Assembly: GCF_000526635.1 (NCBI RefSeq)
Contig: NZ_JAGL01000006.1
Location: forward strand, 88,807 to 152,806
Direction: 5' to 3'
DNA: 64,000 bases
DNA from: Aminobacter sp. J41
Lineage (GTDB): Bacteria; Pseudomonadota; Alphaproteobacteria; Rhizobiales; Rhizobiaceae
Of the stretch, positions 26,186 through 35,571 are shown one piece after another; the stretch's first letter is position 1, and every line of letters starts with the position of its first letter. The position numbers and the translations under genes were made by a program. The notes beneath the pieces are model-generated. The model saw only the letters and a program-made list of their open reading frames with translations. It was not told the DNA's origin and did not search any database.

Positions 26186-27163
26186 ATGCATAGCGAATGC
26201 CGCTCGATATTCGTTCCCGACCAGTCGCCGCTGCGGCTGACCTTCCTCGTCTTTCCCGGAACGTCGATCATGTGCGTCGCCTCGGCGGTCGATCCGCTGC
26301 GCGCGGCAAACCGAGTTACCGGCGAAAAGAAGTTCGACTGGACAATCGTCTCGCCGGACGGCGAAAACCCGCTGACCACGGCGGGCCTGCCGGTGCAGGT
26401 GGCGGGGAAATTTGATCCGGCAGCAGAGACGGACGTCATCGTCGCCGTCGGCGGCTTCGGCACGCGTCGGGTGCGTGAGCGGGGGCTGTTGTCGGACATC
26501 CGCAAGGCGGCCCGCCGCGCCCGCGCCTTCGGCGGAATCGAGGCAGGCAGCTGGGCGCTGGGCTATGCGGGCTTGCTCGAAGGTCGCGCTGCCACCACCC
26601 ACTGGGAAGATCTGGAAGACTTTGCCGTCAGCTTTCCCGGCTGCAACGTGCGGCCCGACCGTTACGTGATCGACGGACCGGTGTTTACCTCAGGCGGCGC
26701 CTCTCCGACCTTTGACCTGATGCTGCACCTCATCCGCTCGCGGCTCGGCATGGCCGTCGCGCTCGATGTGGCGAGCGTCTTCATCTACGACCAGGCGCGC
26801 GCGGCGACCGACGCGCAGCCGCTGGTCTCGCTAGGGCGGCTCGACGGCTATGATCCGCGCCTCGCACAGGCGATCCGCCTGATGGAAAGCCACGTCGACA
26901 GCCCGCTCACCATCGCCGCGATCTCGCGTCGCGTGGGTGTGACGCCCCGGACGCTGGAAAAGATCTTCACCGCTGCCGTCGGTGAGACTCCCGGCGCCTA
27001 CAATCTGCGCCTGCGGCTGCTCGCAGCGAGGCGGCTGGTGCTCGACACGGCCGAACCGATGGCGAACATCGCCGCCCGCACCGGATTTTCCGGCGCGGCC
27101 GCATTTTCGCGTGCATTTCGGAGAGCGTTCGGCGTTGCGCCGACGCAGATGCGCGCCCGGTGA
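26186..27163 (+). CDS. GATase1-AraC transcriptional regulator, CdhR-like
   Basis: 325 residues starting at MHSECRSIFV; longer in-frame starts would overlap the divergent promoter. The N-terminal ~190 residues are a DJ-1/PfpI glutamine-amidotransferase-like domain (LVFPGTSIMCVASAVDPLRAAN, GGIEAGSWALGYAGLL). The C-terminal ~100 form an AraC double HTH (ISRRVGVTPRTLEKIFTAAV, AARTGFSGAAAFSRAFRRAFG). CdhR and GbdR of Pseudomonas share this architecture and control carnitine and betaine genes. It is divergent from the BKACE operon with a 79-bp gap, so it very likely controls it. Confidence 0.88.
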   Translation: MHSECRSIFVPDQSPLRLTFLVFPGTSIMCVASAVDPLRAANRVTGEKKFDWTIVSPDGENPLTTAGLPVQVAGKFDPAAETDVIVAVGGFGTRRVRERGLLSDIRKAARRARAFGGIEAGSWALGYAGLLEGRAATTHWEDLEDFAVSFPGCNVRPDRYVIDGPVFTSGGASPTFDLMLHLIRSRLGMAVALDVASVFIYDQARAATDAQPLVSLGRLDGYDPRLAQAIRLMESHVDSPLTIAAISRRVGVTPRTLEKIFTAAVGETPGAYNLRLRLLAARRLVLDTAEPMANIAARTGFSGAAAFSRAFRRAFGVAPTQMRAR

Positions 27164-27166
27164 AGC

Positions 27167-27541
27167 TCAGGCCGCCTTGCCGCCGAAGACCCTCACCAGC
27201 ACCCCGACGATCAGCCCGAACGGCACGATGCCGAGCAGCTTGACGAGCGGCACGACGAGAAGGCTCAGCGCCTCGGTCGATGAGGTCGGGGCGATGAAGA
27301 CCGAATAGAAGGCCGTGAGGTCGAGAAGCAGCGAAAGAACGGCGATCAGCAGCGCCGACACCCAAAGGCTGGTGCGCAGTGCGAGGATCAGGCTGGCGAG
27401 ATAGGCAAGACTCGCTGCGCCGAACAGGCCGAGATGGAAACCGCTGATCGGCCCTTCGGCGACCACGAAGCAGACGATGGCCTGCAGGCCGATGCCGATG
27501 ACGGACAGAAGCGCCGCCACGTTGTTCATTTTGGATTGCAT
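27167..27541 (-). CDS. Hypothetical membrane protein, four predicted spans
   Basis: 124 residues from MQSKMNN, with GGGGAA just upstream; a second start four codons later is possible. Four hydrophobic segments are visible: VAALLSVIGIGLQAIVCFVV, LGLFGAASLAYLASLILAL, LWVSALLIAVLSLLLDLTAF and LVVPLVKLLGIVPFGLIVGVLV. No recognised family. It is convergent with the AraC-type regulator, ending 3 bases from it. Function unknown. Confidence 0.65.
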   Translation of the reverse strand: MQSKMNNVAALLSVIGIGLQAIVCFVVAEGPISGFHLGLFGAASLAYLASLILALRTSLWVSALLIAVLSLLLDLTAFYSVFIAPTSSTEALSLLVVPLVKLLGIVPFGLIVGVLVRVFGGKAA

Positions 27542-27612
27542 GAGTTCCCCACTGCCCGTTTCAGCTGACGTATGCGGTCGCTGACGTAACGGCAATAAGG
27601 CTTGAGCCCGCG

Positions 27613-27645
27613 CGAATAAAAAATGGCGGGGACCAGCCCCGCCAT
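27613..27645 (-). terminator. Rho-independent terminator after pcaF
   Basis: On the minus strand a perfect 9-bp stem (ATGGCGGGG/CCCCGCCAT, loop of 5) is followed by a run of six T. It lies 26 bases beyond the pcaF stop, so it ends the pcaIJF transcript. Confidence 0.85.
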
Positions 27646-27670
27646 CTCATTCACTCAGACGTTTCGCGGA

Positions 27671-28879
27671 TCAGACGCGCTCAAGCGCCACCGCAATGCC
27701 CTGGCCGACGCCAATGCACATCGTTGCCAGCGCGAGCTTTGCGCCGCGCTCGCGCAGCTCAAGCGCCGCCGTGCCTGCAATGCGCGCACCCGACATGCCA
27801 AGCGGATGGCCGAGCGCGATTGCGCCGCCATTCGGGTTCACGTGCTCCGCGTCCTCGGAAATGCCGAGGTCGCGGAGCACGGCGATGCCTTGGGAGGCAA
27901 AAGCTTCATTGAGCTCGACGATGTCGAAGTCGGTCGGCTTGATGCCGAGGCGCGCGCAGAGCTTATGCGTCGCCGGGGCCGGGCCAATACCCATGATGCG
28001 CGGCTCGACGCCGGCAACCGCACCGCCGACGAAGCGAGCGATCGGGGTCAGGCCATACTTCTTGACCGCGGCTTCCGAGGCGACGATCAGCGCCGCCGCG
28101 CCATCATTGACGCCAGAAGCATTGCCGGCCGTGACGGTGCCGCCTTCCTTCTTGAACGGCGTCGGCAGCTTGGCCAGGGTCTCGATGGTCGTGCCGGCGC
28201 GCGGATGCTCGTCCTTGTCGACGAGGATCGGATCGCCCTTGCGCTGCGGGATCGTAACCGGGACGATTTCCTTAGCAAGGCGGCCGATCTGCTGCGCGGC
28301 AACGGCCTTGGCTTGGCTGCGGACGGCAAAGGCGTCCTGGTCCTCACGCGAGACGTTGAACTGCTGGGCCACGTTCTCGCCGGTCTCCGGCATCGAGTCG
28401 ACGCCGTACTGCTTCTTCATCAGCGGATTGACGAAGCGCCAGCCGATGGTGGTGTCGTAAATCTCCGCATTGCGCGAAAAGGCGGTCTCTGCCTTCGGCA
28501 TCACGAACGGGGCGCGGCTCATCGACTCGACGCCGCCGGCGATCATCAGCTCCATCTCGCCCGACTTGATGGCGCGGGCGGCGATGGTCAGCGCATCCAT
28601 ACCCGAACCGCACAGGCGGTTGACGGTGGAGCCAGGCACGGTCAGCGGCAGACCCGCGAGCAGCAGCGACATGCGCGCAACGTTGCGGTTGTCCTCGCCC
28701 GCCTGGTTGGCGCAGCCGAAGACCACATCATCGATGGCTTCCCAGTCGACGTTCGGATTGCGCTCCATCAGCGCCTTGAGCGGGATCGCGCCCAGATCAT
28801 CAGCACGGACGGAGGACAACGAACCGCCGAAGCGGCCAATCGGGGTGCGGACGTAGTCGCAAATATAAGCTTCGGCCAT
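27671..28879 (-). CDS. pcaF: Beta-ketoadipyl-CoA thiolase
   Basis: 402 residues starting at MAEAYICDYV, with GAGG 7 bases upstream. Thiolase landmarks: nucleophilic Cys in NRLCGSGMDA (Cys90), GHPLGMSGARI with the catalytic His, and CIGVGQGIA with the second Cys. The N-terminal YICDYVRTPIGRFGGSLS is typical of PcaF rather than general acetyl-CoA acetyltransferases. It cleaves beta-ketoadipyl-CoA to succinyl-CoA and acetyl-CoA. It starts 2 bases after pcaJ and is followed by a strong terminator. Confidence 0.94.
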   Translation of the reverse strand: MAEAYICDYVRTPIGRFGGSLSSVRADDLGAIPLKALMERNPNVDWEAIDDVVFGCANQAGEDNRNVARMSLLLAGLPLTVPGSTVNRLCGSGMDALTIAARAIKSGEMELMIAGGVESMSRAPFVMPKAETAFSRNAEIYDTTIGWRFVNPLMKKQYGVDSMPETGENVAQQFNVSREDQDAFAVRSQAKAVAAQQIGRLAKEIVPVTIPQRKGDPILVDKDEHPRAGTTIETLAKLPTPFKKEGGTVTAGNASGVNDGAAALIVASEAAVKKYGLTPIARFVGGAVAGVEPRIMGIGPAPATHKLCARLGIKPTDFDIVELNEAFASQGIAVLRDLGISEDAEHVNPNGGAIALGHPLGMSGARIAGTAALELRERGAKLALATMCIGVGQGIAVALERV

Positions 28880-28881
28880 TC

Positions 28882-29553
28882 TCAAACCTCCGGAACGATC
28901 AGGTCGCCGACCGGCCCGTCGATGACGAGCTCGGCGCCGGTGACGGCCTGGAGTTCTTCAATGCTCATGCTCGGCAGCTTCTCGCGCAGCACGAAGCGAC
29001 TGTTGACGATGTCGATGACGGCGAGGCTGGTGTAGACGGTCGTCACGCAGCCGACGCCGGTGAGCGGCAGGCTGCACTTCTTGACCAGCTTCGGCTCGCC
29101 CTTCTTGGTGACGTGATCGGTGATGACGCAGACGCGCTTGGCACCGTGGACAAGATCCATCGCGCCGCCCACGGCCGGAACCGAGCCGGGACCCGTGCTC
29201 CAGTTGGCGAGGTCGCCGTTCTCGGCAACTTCGTAGGCGCCGAGGATCGCGACGTCGAGGTGGCCGCCACGTACCATGGCGAACGAGTCGGCGTGATGGA
29301 AGAAGGAGGCACCGGGGTTCAGCGTGACCGGCTTCTTGCCCGCGTTGATCAGGTCCCAGTCTTCCTCGCCGGCCGGCGGAGCCTCACCGAAGTCAAGCAC
29401 GCCGTTCTCGGTGTGGTAGATGACCTCGCGGCCCTCAGGCTTGAACTTGGCAACCATTTCCGGGAAGCCGATGCCGAGGTTGACGTAGGCGCCGTCCGGA
29501 ATGTCCTGCGCTGCGCGCCATGCGATCTGGGCGTTGGAAAGCTTGGTGGTCAT
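28882..29553 (-). CDS. pcaJ: 3-Oxoadipate CoA-transferase subunit B
   Basis: 223 residues, family I CoA-transferase beta subunit. The catalytic Glu lies in HTENGVLDFG, and the glycine-rich LGIGFPEMVAKF and GGAMDLVHGAKR segments are as expected. With PcaI it transfers CoA from succinyl-CoA to 3-oxoadipate. Its ATG overlaps the pcaI stop by 4 bases, so the two subunits are translationally coupled. Confidence 0.94.
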   Translation of the reverse strand: MTTKLSNAQIAWRAAQDIPDGAYVNLGIGFPEMVAKFKPEGREVIYHTENGVLDFGEAPPAGEEDWDLINAGKKPVTLNPGASFFHHADSFAMVRGGHLDVAILGAYEVAENGDLANWSTGPGSVPAVGGAMDLVHGAKRVCVITDHVTKKGEPKLVKKCSLPLTGVGCVTTVYTSLAVIDIVNSRFVLREKLPSMSIEELQAVTGAELVIDGPVGDLIVPEV

Positions 29554-30269
29554 GCCTGAACTCCTTCGCGCAGCAGAACTTCTTCCTGCTTGGGGTCAGA
29601 AACTTCGACAATGCGATCGACGAAGATGCCGGGGGTGATGACGTGTTCGGGGTCGATCCCGCCCGCCGGGACGATCTTGCGCGCCTGCACGATGGTCAGC
29701 TTCGCGGCCATTGCCATCAGCGGCGAGAAGTTGCGCGCGGCCTTGTTGTAGGTGAGGTTGCCCTTGGTGTCGGCAAGCTCTGCCTTGATGATGGCGACGT
29801 CCGCCTTCAGCCAGCGCTCCTGGACATACATGCGGCCGTCGAACTCGGCGACCGGCTTGCCCTCGGCAACCAGCGTGCCATAGCTCGTCGGGGTGTAGAA
29901 GGCCGGGATACCCGCGCCGCCCGCGCGGATGCGTTCGGCGAGCGTGCCCTGCGGCACCAGCTCCAGCTCGATCTCACCGGCCAGGTACTTGTCGGTGAAG
30001 GCCTTCGGGTCGCTCGAACGCGGGAAGGAGCAGACCATCTTCTTGACCATGCCGGCATAGATCATCGCGGCAATGCCGACAGCGCCGTTGCCGGCGTTGT
30101 TGTTGATCACGGTCAGGTTCCCCGGCGAGCCGGTCTTCCTGTAGCGGTCGATCAGCGTGTGGATCAGCTCGATCGGAGCGCCCGATCCGCCGAAGCCGCC
30201 AATCATCACCGACATGCCGTCCTGGATGTCAGCCAGGGCATCCTCGATGCCTGGGTAGACCTTGTTCAT
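29550..30269 (-). CDS. pcaI: 3-Oxoadipate CoA-transferase subunit A
   Basis: 239 residues starting at MNKVYPGIED; the frame extends upstream to 30365 but that part overlaps the divergent regulator. Alpha-subunit features: SVMIGGFGGSGAPIELI, NNNAGNG and FGGRMYVQERWLKADVA-like strands. It is first in pcaI-pcaJ-pcaF, transcribed leftward from a short divergent region shared with the IclR regulator. Confidence 0.93.
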   Translation of the reverse strand: MNKVYPGIEDALADIQDGMSVMIGGFGGSGAPIELIHTLIDRYRKTGSPGNLTVINNNAGNGAVGIAAMIYAGMVKKMVCSFPRSSDPKAFTDKYLAGEIELELVPQGTLAERIRAGGAGIPAFYTPTSYGTLVAEGKPVAEFDGRMYVQERWLKADVAIIKAELADTKGNLTYNKAARNFSPLMAMAAKLTIVQARKIVPAGGIDPEHVITPGIFVDRIVEVSDPKQEEVLLREGVQA

Positions 30270-30300
30270 TGTCTTCTCCCCGAACTGAGCAAGAGCAGAA

Positions 30301-30335
30301 GTTCGTATTGCGAACATTTGTTCAGTATGCGATAC
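30301..30335. promoter_or_regulatory. Probable PcaR/PcaU-type operator
   Basis: A palindrome GTTCG-N5-CGAAC at 30301-30315 is followed 4 bases later by a direct, imperfect copy (GTTCAGTATGCGATAC, 30320-30335). A palindrome plus a direct repeat between divergent pcaI and the IclR gene resembles the PcaU/PcaR operator layout known in Acinetobacter and Pseudomonas. The 74-bp intergenic region has little else in it. Confidence 0.65.
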
Positions 30336-30343
30336 ATTGATAA

Positions 30344-31135
30344 ATGACCCAGCAAACCGAGTCAAACGAAACGGCGGCAGATCGCGATCTTGTGGGCTCG
30401 TTCGCGCGCGGCCTGCAGGTGATGGAAATCCTTGCCGCCAATCCAGCCGGCATGACGCTCACCGAGATGGCGGAGCGCGCCGGGTTAACCCGCGCCGGGG
30501 CGCGGCGGTTCCTTCTGACACTGGTTTCGACAGGCTATGCGACGCAGGACGGGCGCAAGTTCATGCTGTCGCCCAAGCTCCTGACCATGTCGCGCACGTG
30601 GATCTCGAACTCGTCGCTGTGGAGTTTTGCCGAGCCGTTCATGCGCGCGCTGTCGCAGCGGCTCAACGAAAGTTGCTCGGCGGCGATCCTTGCCGACGAA
30701 GACGTCGTCTATGTCGCCCGCGTCGCTGGCCGCCGCATCCTGTCGGTTGCGCTCCACGTCGGCACACGCCTTCCCGCGCTCTCGACGGCAATGGGCCGAA
30801 TGCTGCTGTCGGGACTTCCGGAGGCTGAGCTGAAGGCGTTTCTCGCCAAGGCGAAGATCCACGTTCACACGCCCAAGACAATCACCGACCGCGCCGAGCT
30901 CGAACGCGTGATCGTCGAGGCCGGCAAGCGGGGTTATTGCACGATGGATGAGGAGCTGGAACTGGGCCTGCGCTCGATTGCGGTGCCGATCCGCAACCGC
31001 GAGGGCGACACCGTCGCTGCGATCAACGTTTCGACCCAGTCAGTGCGCTTCACCGTGCCCGAGATGGAAGAGAAGATCCTCCCCCATCTGCGGGAAACTG
31101 CATCTGTGATCGAAAACTACTTCGTCGCCCACTGA
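30344..31135 (+). CDS. pcaR: IclR-family regulator of pcaIJF
   Basis: 263 residues: N-terminal winged HTH (SFARGLQVMEILAANPAGMTL, AERAGLTRAGARRFLLTL) and a C-terminal IclR effector domain ending near SVIENYFVAH. The sequence TRAGARRFLLTLVSTGYA is typical of the PcaR/PcaU/PobR branch. It is divergent from pcaI with the palindromic operator between, so it very likely responds to beta-ketoadipate and activates pcaIJF. No obvious Shine-Dalgarno sequence precedes the ATG. It is convergent with the polyol dehydrogenase gene 4 bases away. Confidence 0.9.
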   Translation: MTQQTESNETAADRDLVGSFARGLQVMEILAANPAGMTLTEMAERAGLTRAGARRFLLTLVSTGYATQDGRKFMLSPKLLTMSRTWISNSSLWSFAEPFMRALSQRLNESCSAAILADEDVVYVARVAGRRILSVALHVGTRLPALSTAMGRMLLSGLPEAELKAFLAKAKIHVHTPKTITDRAELERVIVEAGKRGYCTMDEELELGLRSIAVPIRNREGDTVAAINVSTQSVRFTVPEMEEKILPHLRETASVIENYFVAH

Positions 31136-31139
31136 ACGC

Positions 31140-32606
31140 TCAGGCGGCCTTCTGCACTTCCGCCTCGATCGCCTCGCGCATGCTCCTCGACAGCATCATC
31201 TCGAGACGCTGTGAAACCGCGCGCTTCCACTCCGGCGAGGTGGAAAGTTCGTCAGGAAACAGGCCCGGGAGAGCCATCAGACAATCCACGATCGAGTCTG
31301 CCTCGTTGCCTGCCTTGCCGAGCAGAGCGTCGATTTCAGCCTCGCGCGGATCGCGCAGATCGTAGTGTTCGCGGTTCTCGTTCATGCCGAGACAGTACCG
31401 CATCCATGCAGCGACAGCGAAGGCATAGCTGTCCAGCGGAAGACCATTCCTTAGCGCAAAAGTTGCAGGTTCGAGCAGACGCTGGGGAAGCTTTTGCGTT
31501 CCGTCCATCGCGATCTGATAGGTCTGGTGCGCAATCGCCGGATTGCTGAATCGCTCAAGAAGCTGCTCAGCATAGTCATCGAAGGAAATTCCGGCGACCG
31601 GATCGAGCGTCTTTGCCGCCGCCTCCATGTGCTTGCGGATGACGGCAACAAGTGCCTCATCCTTCATCACGTCGCGCACGTAGGCGTGCCCGGCGAGGAA
31701 GCCGGAATAGGCGAGCAGCGAGTGCGAGCCATTCAGCATCCGCAGCTTCATCTTCTCGTAGGGGCGCACGTCGTTCGCGAAGATCGCTCCACCAGCTTCC
31801 CAGTCGGGCCGGCCGGAAACGAAGTTCTCCTCGATCACCCACTGGGTGAAGGGTTCGGTCTCAACCGCCGCGCGGTCATCTTCTCCCGTCAGCCGCCTGG
31901 CATCCGCAAAGGTCTGTTCGGTGCTTGCCGGGGTGATCCGGTCGACCATGGTCGACGGGAAGGTGACATTTTGGGCGATGAAGCCGGCAAGCTCCGGCCG
32001 CGCGGCTTCGGCAAACTCAGTAACCAGCCGCTGGACGACGTGACCGTTCGACGGAAGGTTGTCGCAGCACAGCACCGTGAAGCCGGGCAGTCCCCGCTCC
32101 TTGCGCAGCCGCACAGCCTCGACGATGAAGCCGACGGCGCTCTGCGGCTCGGCCGGGTTCACGAGGTCGGCGCTGATGGCCGGATGATTGCGGTCGAGCC
32201 CGCCGGTGTCGGCGTCGCGGCCGTAGCCTTTCTCGGTAATCGTCAGGCTGACGATCTTCGTCTCGGGTGCTGCCAACGCCTCCAGCACCGCCTGCCGCTC
32301 GCGCGGTGCGACCAGCACGCGCCGGATCGAGCCAATCCGGCGGGCCGTCACTCCATCTTCGCCGCGGGTGAGCAGCGTATAGATGCCGTCCTGCGGGTTG
32401 AGCGCGTCCGCGACGTCCGGCGAGCGGAGCGAAACGCCCGTGATCATCCAGTCGCCACCGGACGCAGCAATTGCATCATCGGTATAGACGGCCTGATGCG
32501 CCTTGTGGAAGGCGCCGACGCCGAGATGAACGATCCCCGACTTCCGCCCTTCCCGCTGCCACGCCGGCTCGCCCACTGAAGCTGCAGCCGCTGCGGCCTC
32601 AGACAT
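31140..32606 (-). CDS. Mannitol/D-arabinitol-type polyol dehydrogenase
   Basis: 488 residues, long-chain mannitol dehydrogenase family. N-terminal Rossmann region [18 protein letters not shown], middle [15 protein letters not shown], and C-terminal domain with [16 protein letters not shown] (catalytic Lys, Asn and His). Members oxidise mannitol, D-arabinitol or reduce fructuronate. The start overlaps the xylA stop by 8 bases (ATGTCTGA), so it is co-translated with xylose genes; oxidation of D-arabinitol to D-xylulose for XylB is a reasonable guess. The substrate cannot be decided from sequence. Confidence 0.85.
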   Translation of the reverse strand: MSEAAAAAASVGEPAWQREGRKSGIVHLGVGAFHKAHQAVYTDDAIAASGGDWMITGVSLRSPDVADALNPQDGIYTLLTRGEDGVTARRIGSIRRVLVAPRERQAVLEALAAPETKIVSLTITEKGYGRDADTGGLDRNHPAISADLVNPAEPQSAVGFIVEAVRLRKERGLPGFTVLCCDNLPSNGHVVQRLVTEFAEAARPELAGFIAQNVTFPSTMVDRITPASTEQTFADARRLTGEDDRAAVETEPFTQWVIEENFVSGRPDWEAGGAIFANDVRPYEKMKLRMLNGSHSLLAYSGFLAGHAYVRDVMKDEALVAVIRKHMEAAAKTLDPVAGISFDDYAEQLLERFSNPAIAHQTYQIAMDGTQKLPQRLLEPATFALRNGLPLDSYAFAVAAWMRYCLGMNENREHYDLRDPREAEIDALLGKAGNEADSIVDCLMALPGLFPDELSTSPEWKRAVSQRLEMMLSRSMREAIEAEVQKAA

Positions 32607-33909
32607 AGCGGTTCACCAGATTCTCGAGATACTCTTGCCTGCCGGAGCGCGGCTGCGGCTCGATGCCGTTTGCGAGCACCCGTTCCGAAATCTGCTCGAG
32701 CGTCACCTGGCCTGACAGCATCGCCTGCGCCTCTGGCGACTTCCAGCCGGCATAGCGCTCCTCGAGCGGGTTGATGAGCACCTTGTCCTCGAGCATGCGC
32801 GCGGCGGCCTTCAGCCCGCGCGCGCAGCAATCCATGCCGCCGATATGCGCGATCAGCAGGTCCTCCGGATCAAGCGACTGGCGGCGCAGCTTGGCGTCGA
32901 AATTGGTGCCGCCGGTGGTGAAGCCGCCAGCCTTCAGCACTTCGTAATAGGCAAGCGCCATTTCCGGCACGTTGTTGGGGAACTGATCGGTATCCCAGCC
33001 CGACTGGTAGTCGTTGCGGTTCATGTCGATCGAGCCGAAGATGCCGAGCGATGCGGCGAGCGCCAGCTCGTGCTCGAAGGTGTGGCCGGCGAGGATCGCG
33101 TGGCCCTGCTCGATATTGACCTTCACCTCGTTCTCAAGCCCGAAATCCTTGAGGAAGCCGTACACCGTCGCGACATCGTAGTCGTACTGGTGCTTTGTCG
33201 GCTCCTGTGGCTTAGGCTCGACCAGGATGGTGCCGTTGAAGCCGATCTTCTTGGCATAGTCGACGACGAGGCAGAGGAACCGGCCCGCCTGCTGCCGCTC
33301 ACGCTTGAGGTCCGTATTGAGCAGCGTCTCGTAGCCCTCGCGTCCGCCCCACAGCACATAGTTCACGCCGCCGAGCCGCTTGGTGACATCAATGCACGCC
33401 TTCACCGTCGCGGCCGCATAGGCAAACACGTCGGGATCCGGATTGGTCGCCGCACCCGCCATGTAGCGGCGGTTGGAGAACAGGTTCGCCGTGCCCCAGA
33501 GGAGCTTCACGCCGGTCTGTTCCTGCTTGGCCGCGAAAACGTCACCAATCTCGTCGAGGCGCGAGATGCTTTCCTTCAACGTCGCGCCTTCGGGCCGCAC
33601 GTCGGCATCGTGGAAGCTGTAGAAGGGGACGCCGAGCGTCGAAAACATCTCGAAGGCAACGTCAGCCTTGAGCTTCGCCGCTTCCATCGTCTCGGAGAAC
33701 CAGGGCCGATCGAAGGTGCGCCCGCCGAATGGATCACCCCCCTCCCAGGCAAAGGAGTGCCAGTAGGCGACGGAGAAGCGCAGATGGTCCTCCATCCGCT
33801 TGCCCATCACGATCTCGTCCGGATTGTAGAAGCGATAGGCGAGCGGATTGGCCGAGTCCGGCCCCTCGTAGCGGATCGGCGGGATGTCGCCGAAGAAACC
33901 GGTCGTCAT
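32599..33909 (-). CDS. xylA: Xylose isomerase
   Basis: 436 residues, TIM-barrel class II xylose isomerase. Active-site segments: [12 protein letters not shown] (His), [34 protein letters not shown] (metal-binding Glu and substrate Lys) and [15 protein letters not shown]. It converts D-xylose to D-xylulose. AGGAG precedes the start. It sits between xylB, 18 bases upstream, and the polyol dehydrogenase, with which it overlaps. Confidence 0.96.
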   Translation of the reverse strand: MTTGFFGDIPPIRYEGPDSANPLAYRFYNPDEIVMGKRMEDHLRFSVAYWHSFAWEGGDPFGGRTFDRPWFSETMEAAKLKADVAFEMFSTLGVPFYSFHDADVRPEGATLKESISRLDEIGDVFAAKQEQTGVKLLWGTANLFSNRRYMAGAATNPDPDVFAYAAATVKACIDVTKRLGGVNYVLWGGREGYETLLNTDLKRERQQAGRFLCLVVDYAKKIGFNGTILVEPKPQEPTKHQYDYDVATVYGFLKDFGLENEVKVNIEQGHAILAGHTFEHELALAASLGIFGSIDMNRNDYQSGWDTDQFPNNVPEMALAYYEVLKAGGFTTGGTNFDAKLRRQSLDPEDLLIAHIGGMDCCARGLKAAARMLEDKVLINPLEERYAGWKSPEAQAMLSGQVTLEQISERVLANGIEPQPRSGRQEYLENLVNRYV

Positions 33910-33927
33910 GACAATACTCCTTGTCGA

Positions 33928-35382
33928 TCAGGGATGGGCTGGACGGATCGCCGGATAGAGCGCGCGATAGCGCTCCCAGGCTTCCGCAAAGGCCGGAAGC
34001 AGGGCAGCATCCGGCTCGATGGTTTCGCGCACCTGCGGGGCCCTGCAGACTTCGAACGGATCGGCTTTCTCGGCGGCGATGAGACCAAGTCGGGCAGCTC
34101 CGAACGCGGCGCCAAAGTCGCCGTCGGCCGGAATGTCGACCGGAATCCCGAGCGCTGTCGCCACGGCCTTCAGCCAGTATCGCGAGCGCGAGCCGCCGCC
34201 GACGGCCATGACGCGTGACAAATCGGTCCCGGCCGAGCGCAGCGCCTCGAGACAGTCGCGGAAGGAGAAGGCGACGCCTTCCATCACAGCCTGCGTGAGC
34301 GCTGCGCGATCCGACTGGTGCGACAGGCCGATAAAGGCGCCGCGCATGGCCGCGTCATTGTGCGGGGTTCGCTCGCCGGAAAGGTAGGGAAGGAAGATGA
34401 CGCTGCCCGGCGCGCGCAGCGTGTCGCCGAGCTCGGCACCCATTTTTTGCGCCAAAAGGCCGGTGATGCCGGAAAGCCAGTTGAGCGAGTCGGTGGCCGA
34501 CAGCGTGACGCCCATCAGGTGCCAGGTCTGCGGCAGCGCGTGGCAGAAGGTATGCACAGCGCTGTCCGGGTTCGGCATGTAGCTGGCATTGGAGGCAAAG
34601 AGGACACCCGAAGTGCCGAGCGAGACGAATGCATCCCCTGCCCGCACGACGCCCATGCCGCAGGCCGATGCCGCATTGTCGCCCGCGCCGCCGGCCACGA
34701 CGACATCGCCCCCCATACCCCACGTTGCGGCGAGCTCCGGCTTCAGCGTACCGGAAGGATCGGTGCCTTCCACCAGCGGTGGCATGTGCTCCTCAGAAAG
34801 TTCCGTCGCTGCCAGTAACTCAGCTGACCACCTGCGCGCCGCGACATCGAGCCACGACGTTCCCGCCGCATCGGACATTTCCGAGACGAACTCGCCGGTC
34901 AGCCAGTAGCGCAGATAATCCTTGGGCAGCAGGACCTTGGCGACCTGCGCAAAGATGTCCGGCTCATTGGCGCGCACCCACGCCAGTTTCGGCGCGGTGA
35001 AGCCGGGAAAGACGATATTGCCGGTCAGCTTGCGGAAGATCGGATTGGCGTCGAGCTCTGCCGCCTCGCGAAAGCTGCGCGTATCATTCCAGAGAATGCA
35101 GGGCCTCAGCACCTTGCCCGCGCTGTCCAACAGCGTCGCCCCGTGCATCTGCCCCGAAAGTCCGATGCCGCGCACGGCGGCAATTTCAGCCGGATGCGAC
35201 TGCTTCAAGGCGCCGACTGCATCCTCGGTCGCGCGGATCCAGTCCTGCGGGTCCTGCTCCGACCAGCCTTCATGCGGCCGCGACACCTGGATCTCGCTCG
35301 ACGCGGTCGCAATTGGCCGCTGCCTGTCGTCAATCAGCAGCGCCTTGACTCCGGACGTGCCGAGGTCGAGCCCGAGATACAT
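33928..35382 (-). CDS. xylB: Xylulokinase
   Basis: 484 residues starting at MYLGLDLGTSG, with GGAGG 7 bases upstream; an alternative start adds 5 residues. FGGY-family kinase: phosphate-1 motif DLGTSGVKALLID, LSGQMHGATLLD with the substrate-binding region, VVVAGGAGDNAASACG and MAVGGGSRSRYW. It phosphorylates D-xylulose to xylulose-5-phosphate. First gene of xylB-xylA-polyol dehydrogenase. No xylose transporter or XylR lies in the window. Confidence 0.95.
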   Translation of the reverse strand: MYLGLDLGTSGVKALLIDDRQRPIATASSEIQVSRPHEGWSEQDPQDWIRATEDAVGALKQSHPAEIAAVRGIGLSGQMHGATLLDSAGKVLRPCILWNDTRSFREAAELDANPIFRKLTGNIVFPGFTAPKLAWVRANEPDIFAQVAKVLLPKDYLRYWLTGEFVSEMSDAAGTSWLDVAARRWSAELLAATELSEEHMPPLVEGTDPSGTLKPELAATWGMGGDVVVAGGAGDNAASACGMGVVRAGDAFVSLGTSGVLFASNASYMPNPDSAVHTFCHALPQTWHLMGVTLSATDSLNWLSGITGLLAQKMGAELGDTLRAPGSVIFLPYLSGERTPHNDAAMRGAFIGLSHQSDRAALTQAVMEGVAFSFRDCLEALRSAGTDLSRVMAVGGGSRSRYWLKAVATALGIPVDIPADGDFGAAFGAARLGLIAAEKADPFEVCRAPQVRETIEPDAALLPAFAEAWERYRALYPAIRPAHP

Positions 35383-35517
35383 GAACATTCCTCCCATGCA
35401 GGCCTTATTGCCAGCCTGACGGAGAGAACATAGCCGAGTTCTTATTTATTTCGCAATCCGTAAAAAATGAGGTCGAGCACCATTAGGGATGCTGTCGCGC
35501 CGGCTCCAACCCAAGCC

Positions 35518-35546
35518 TTGACATTTATCAGGTCTCCTGATGATTA
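35518..35546 (+). promoter_or_regulatory. Promoter with embedded 17-bp operator upstream of the ALDH/ThDP/2-hydroxyacid operon
   Basis: -35 TTGACA (35518-35523), 17-bp spacer, -10 TGATTA (35541-35546). The spacer is almost exactly filled by TATCAGG-TCT-CCTGATG (35526-35542), one of six copies of a shared operator in this half of the window. A repressor bound there would block RNA polymerase directly. It begins 2 bases after the -35 box, the same offset as at 51640 and 63413. Confidence 0.7.
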
Positions 35547-35571
35547 AAGGGAAGTCTTGGAGGAGGACGAC

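Noticed and set aside
35526..35542. XylR operator for the xyl operon
   Set aside because: The palindrome sits in a rightward promoter facing the aldehyde dehydrogenase gene and recurs at non-xylose promoters.
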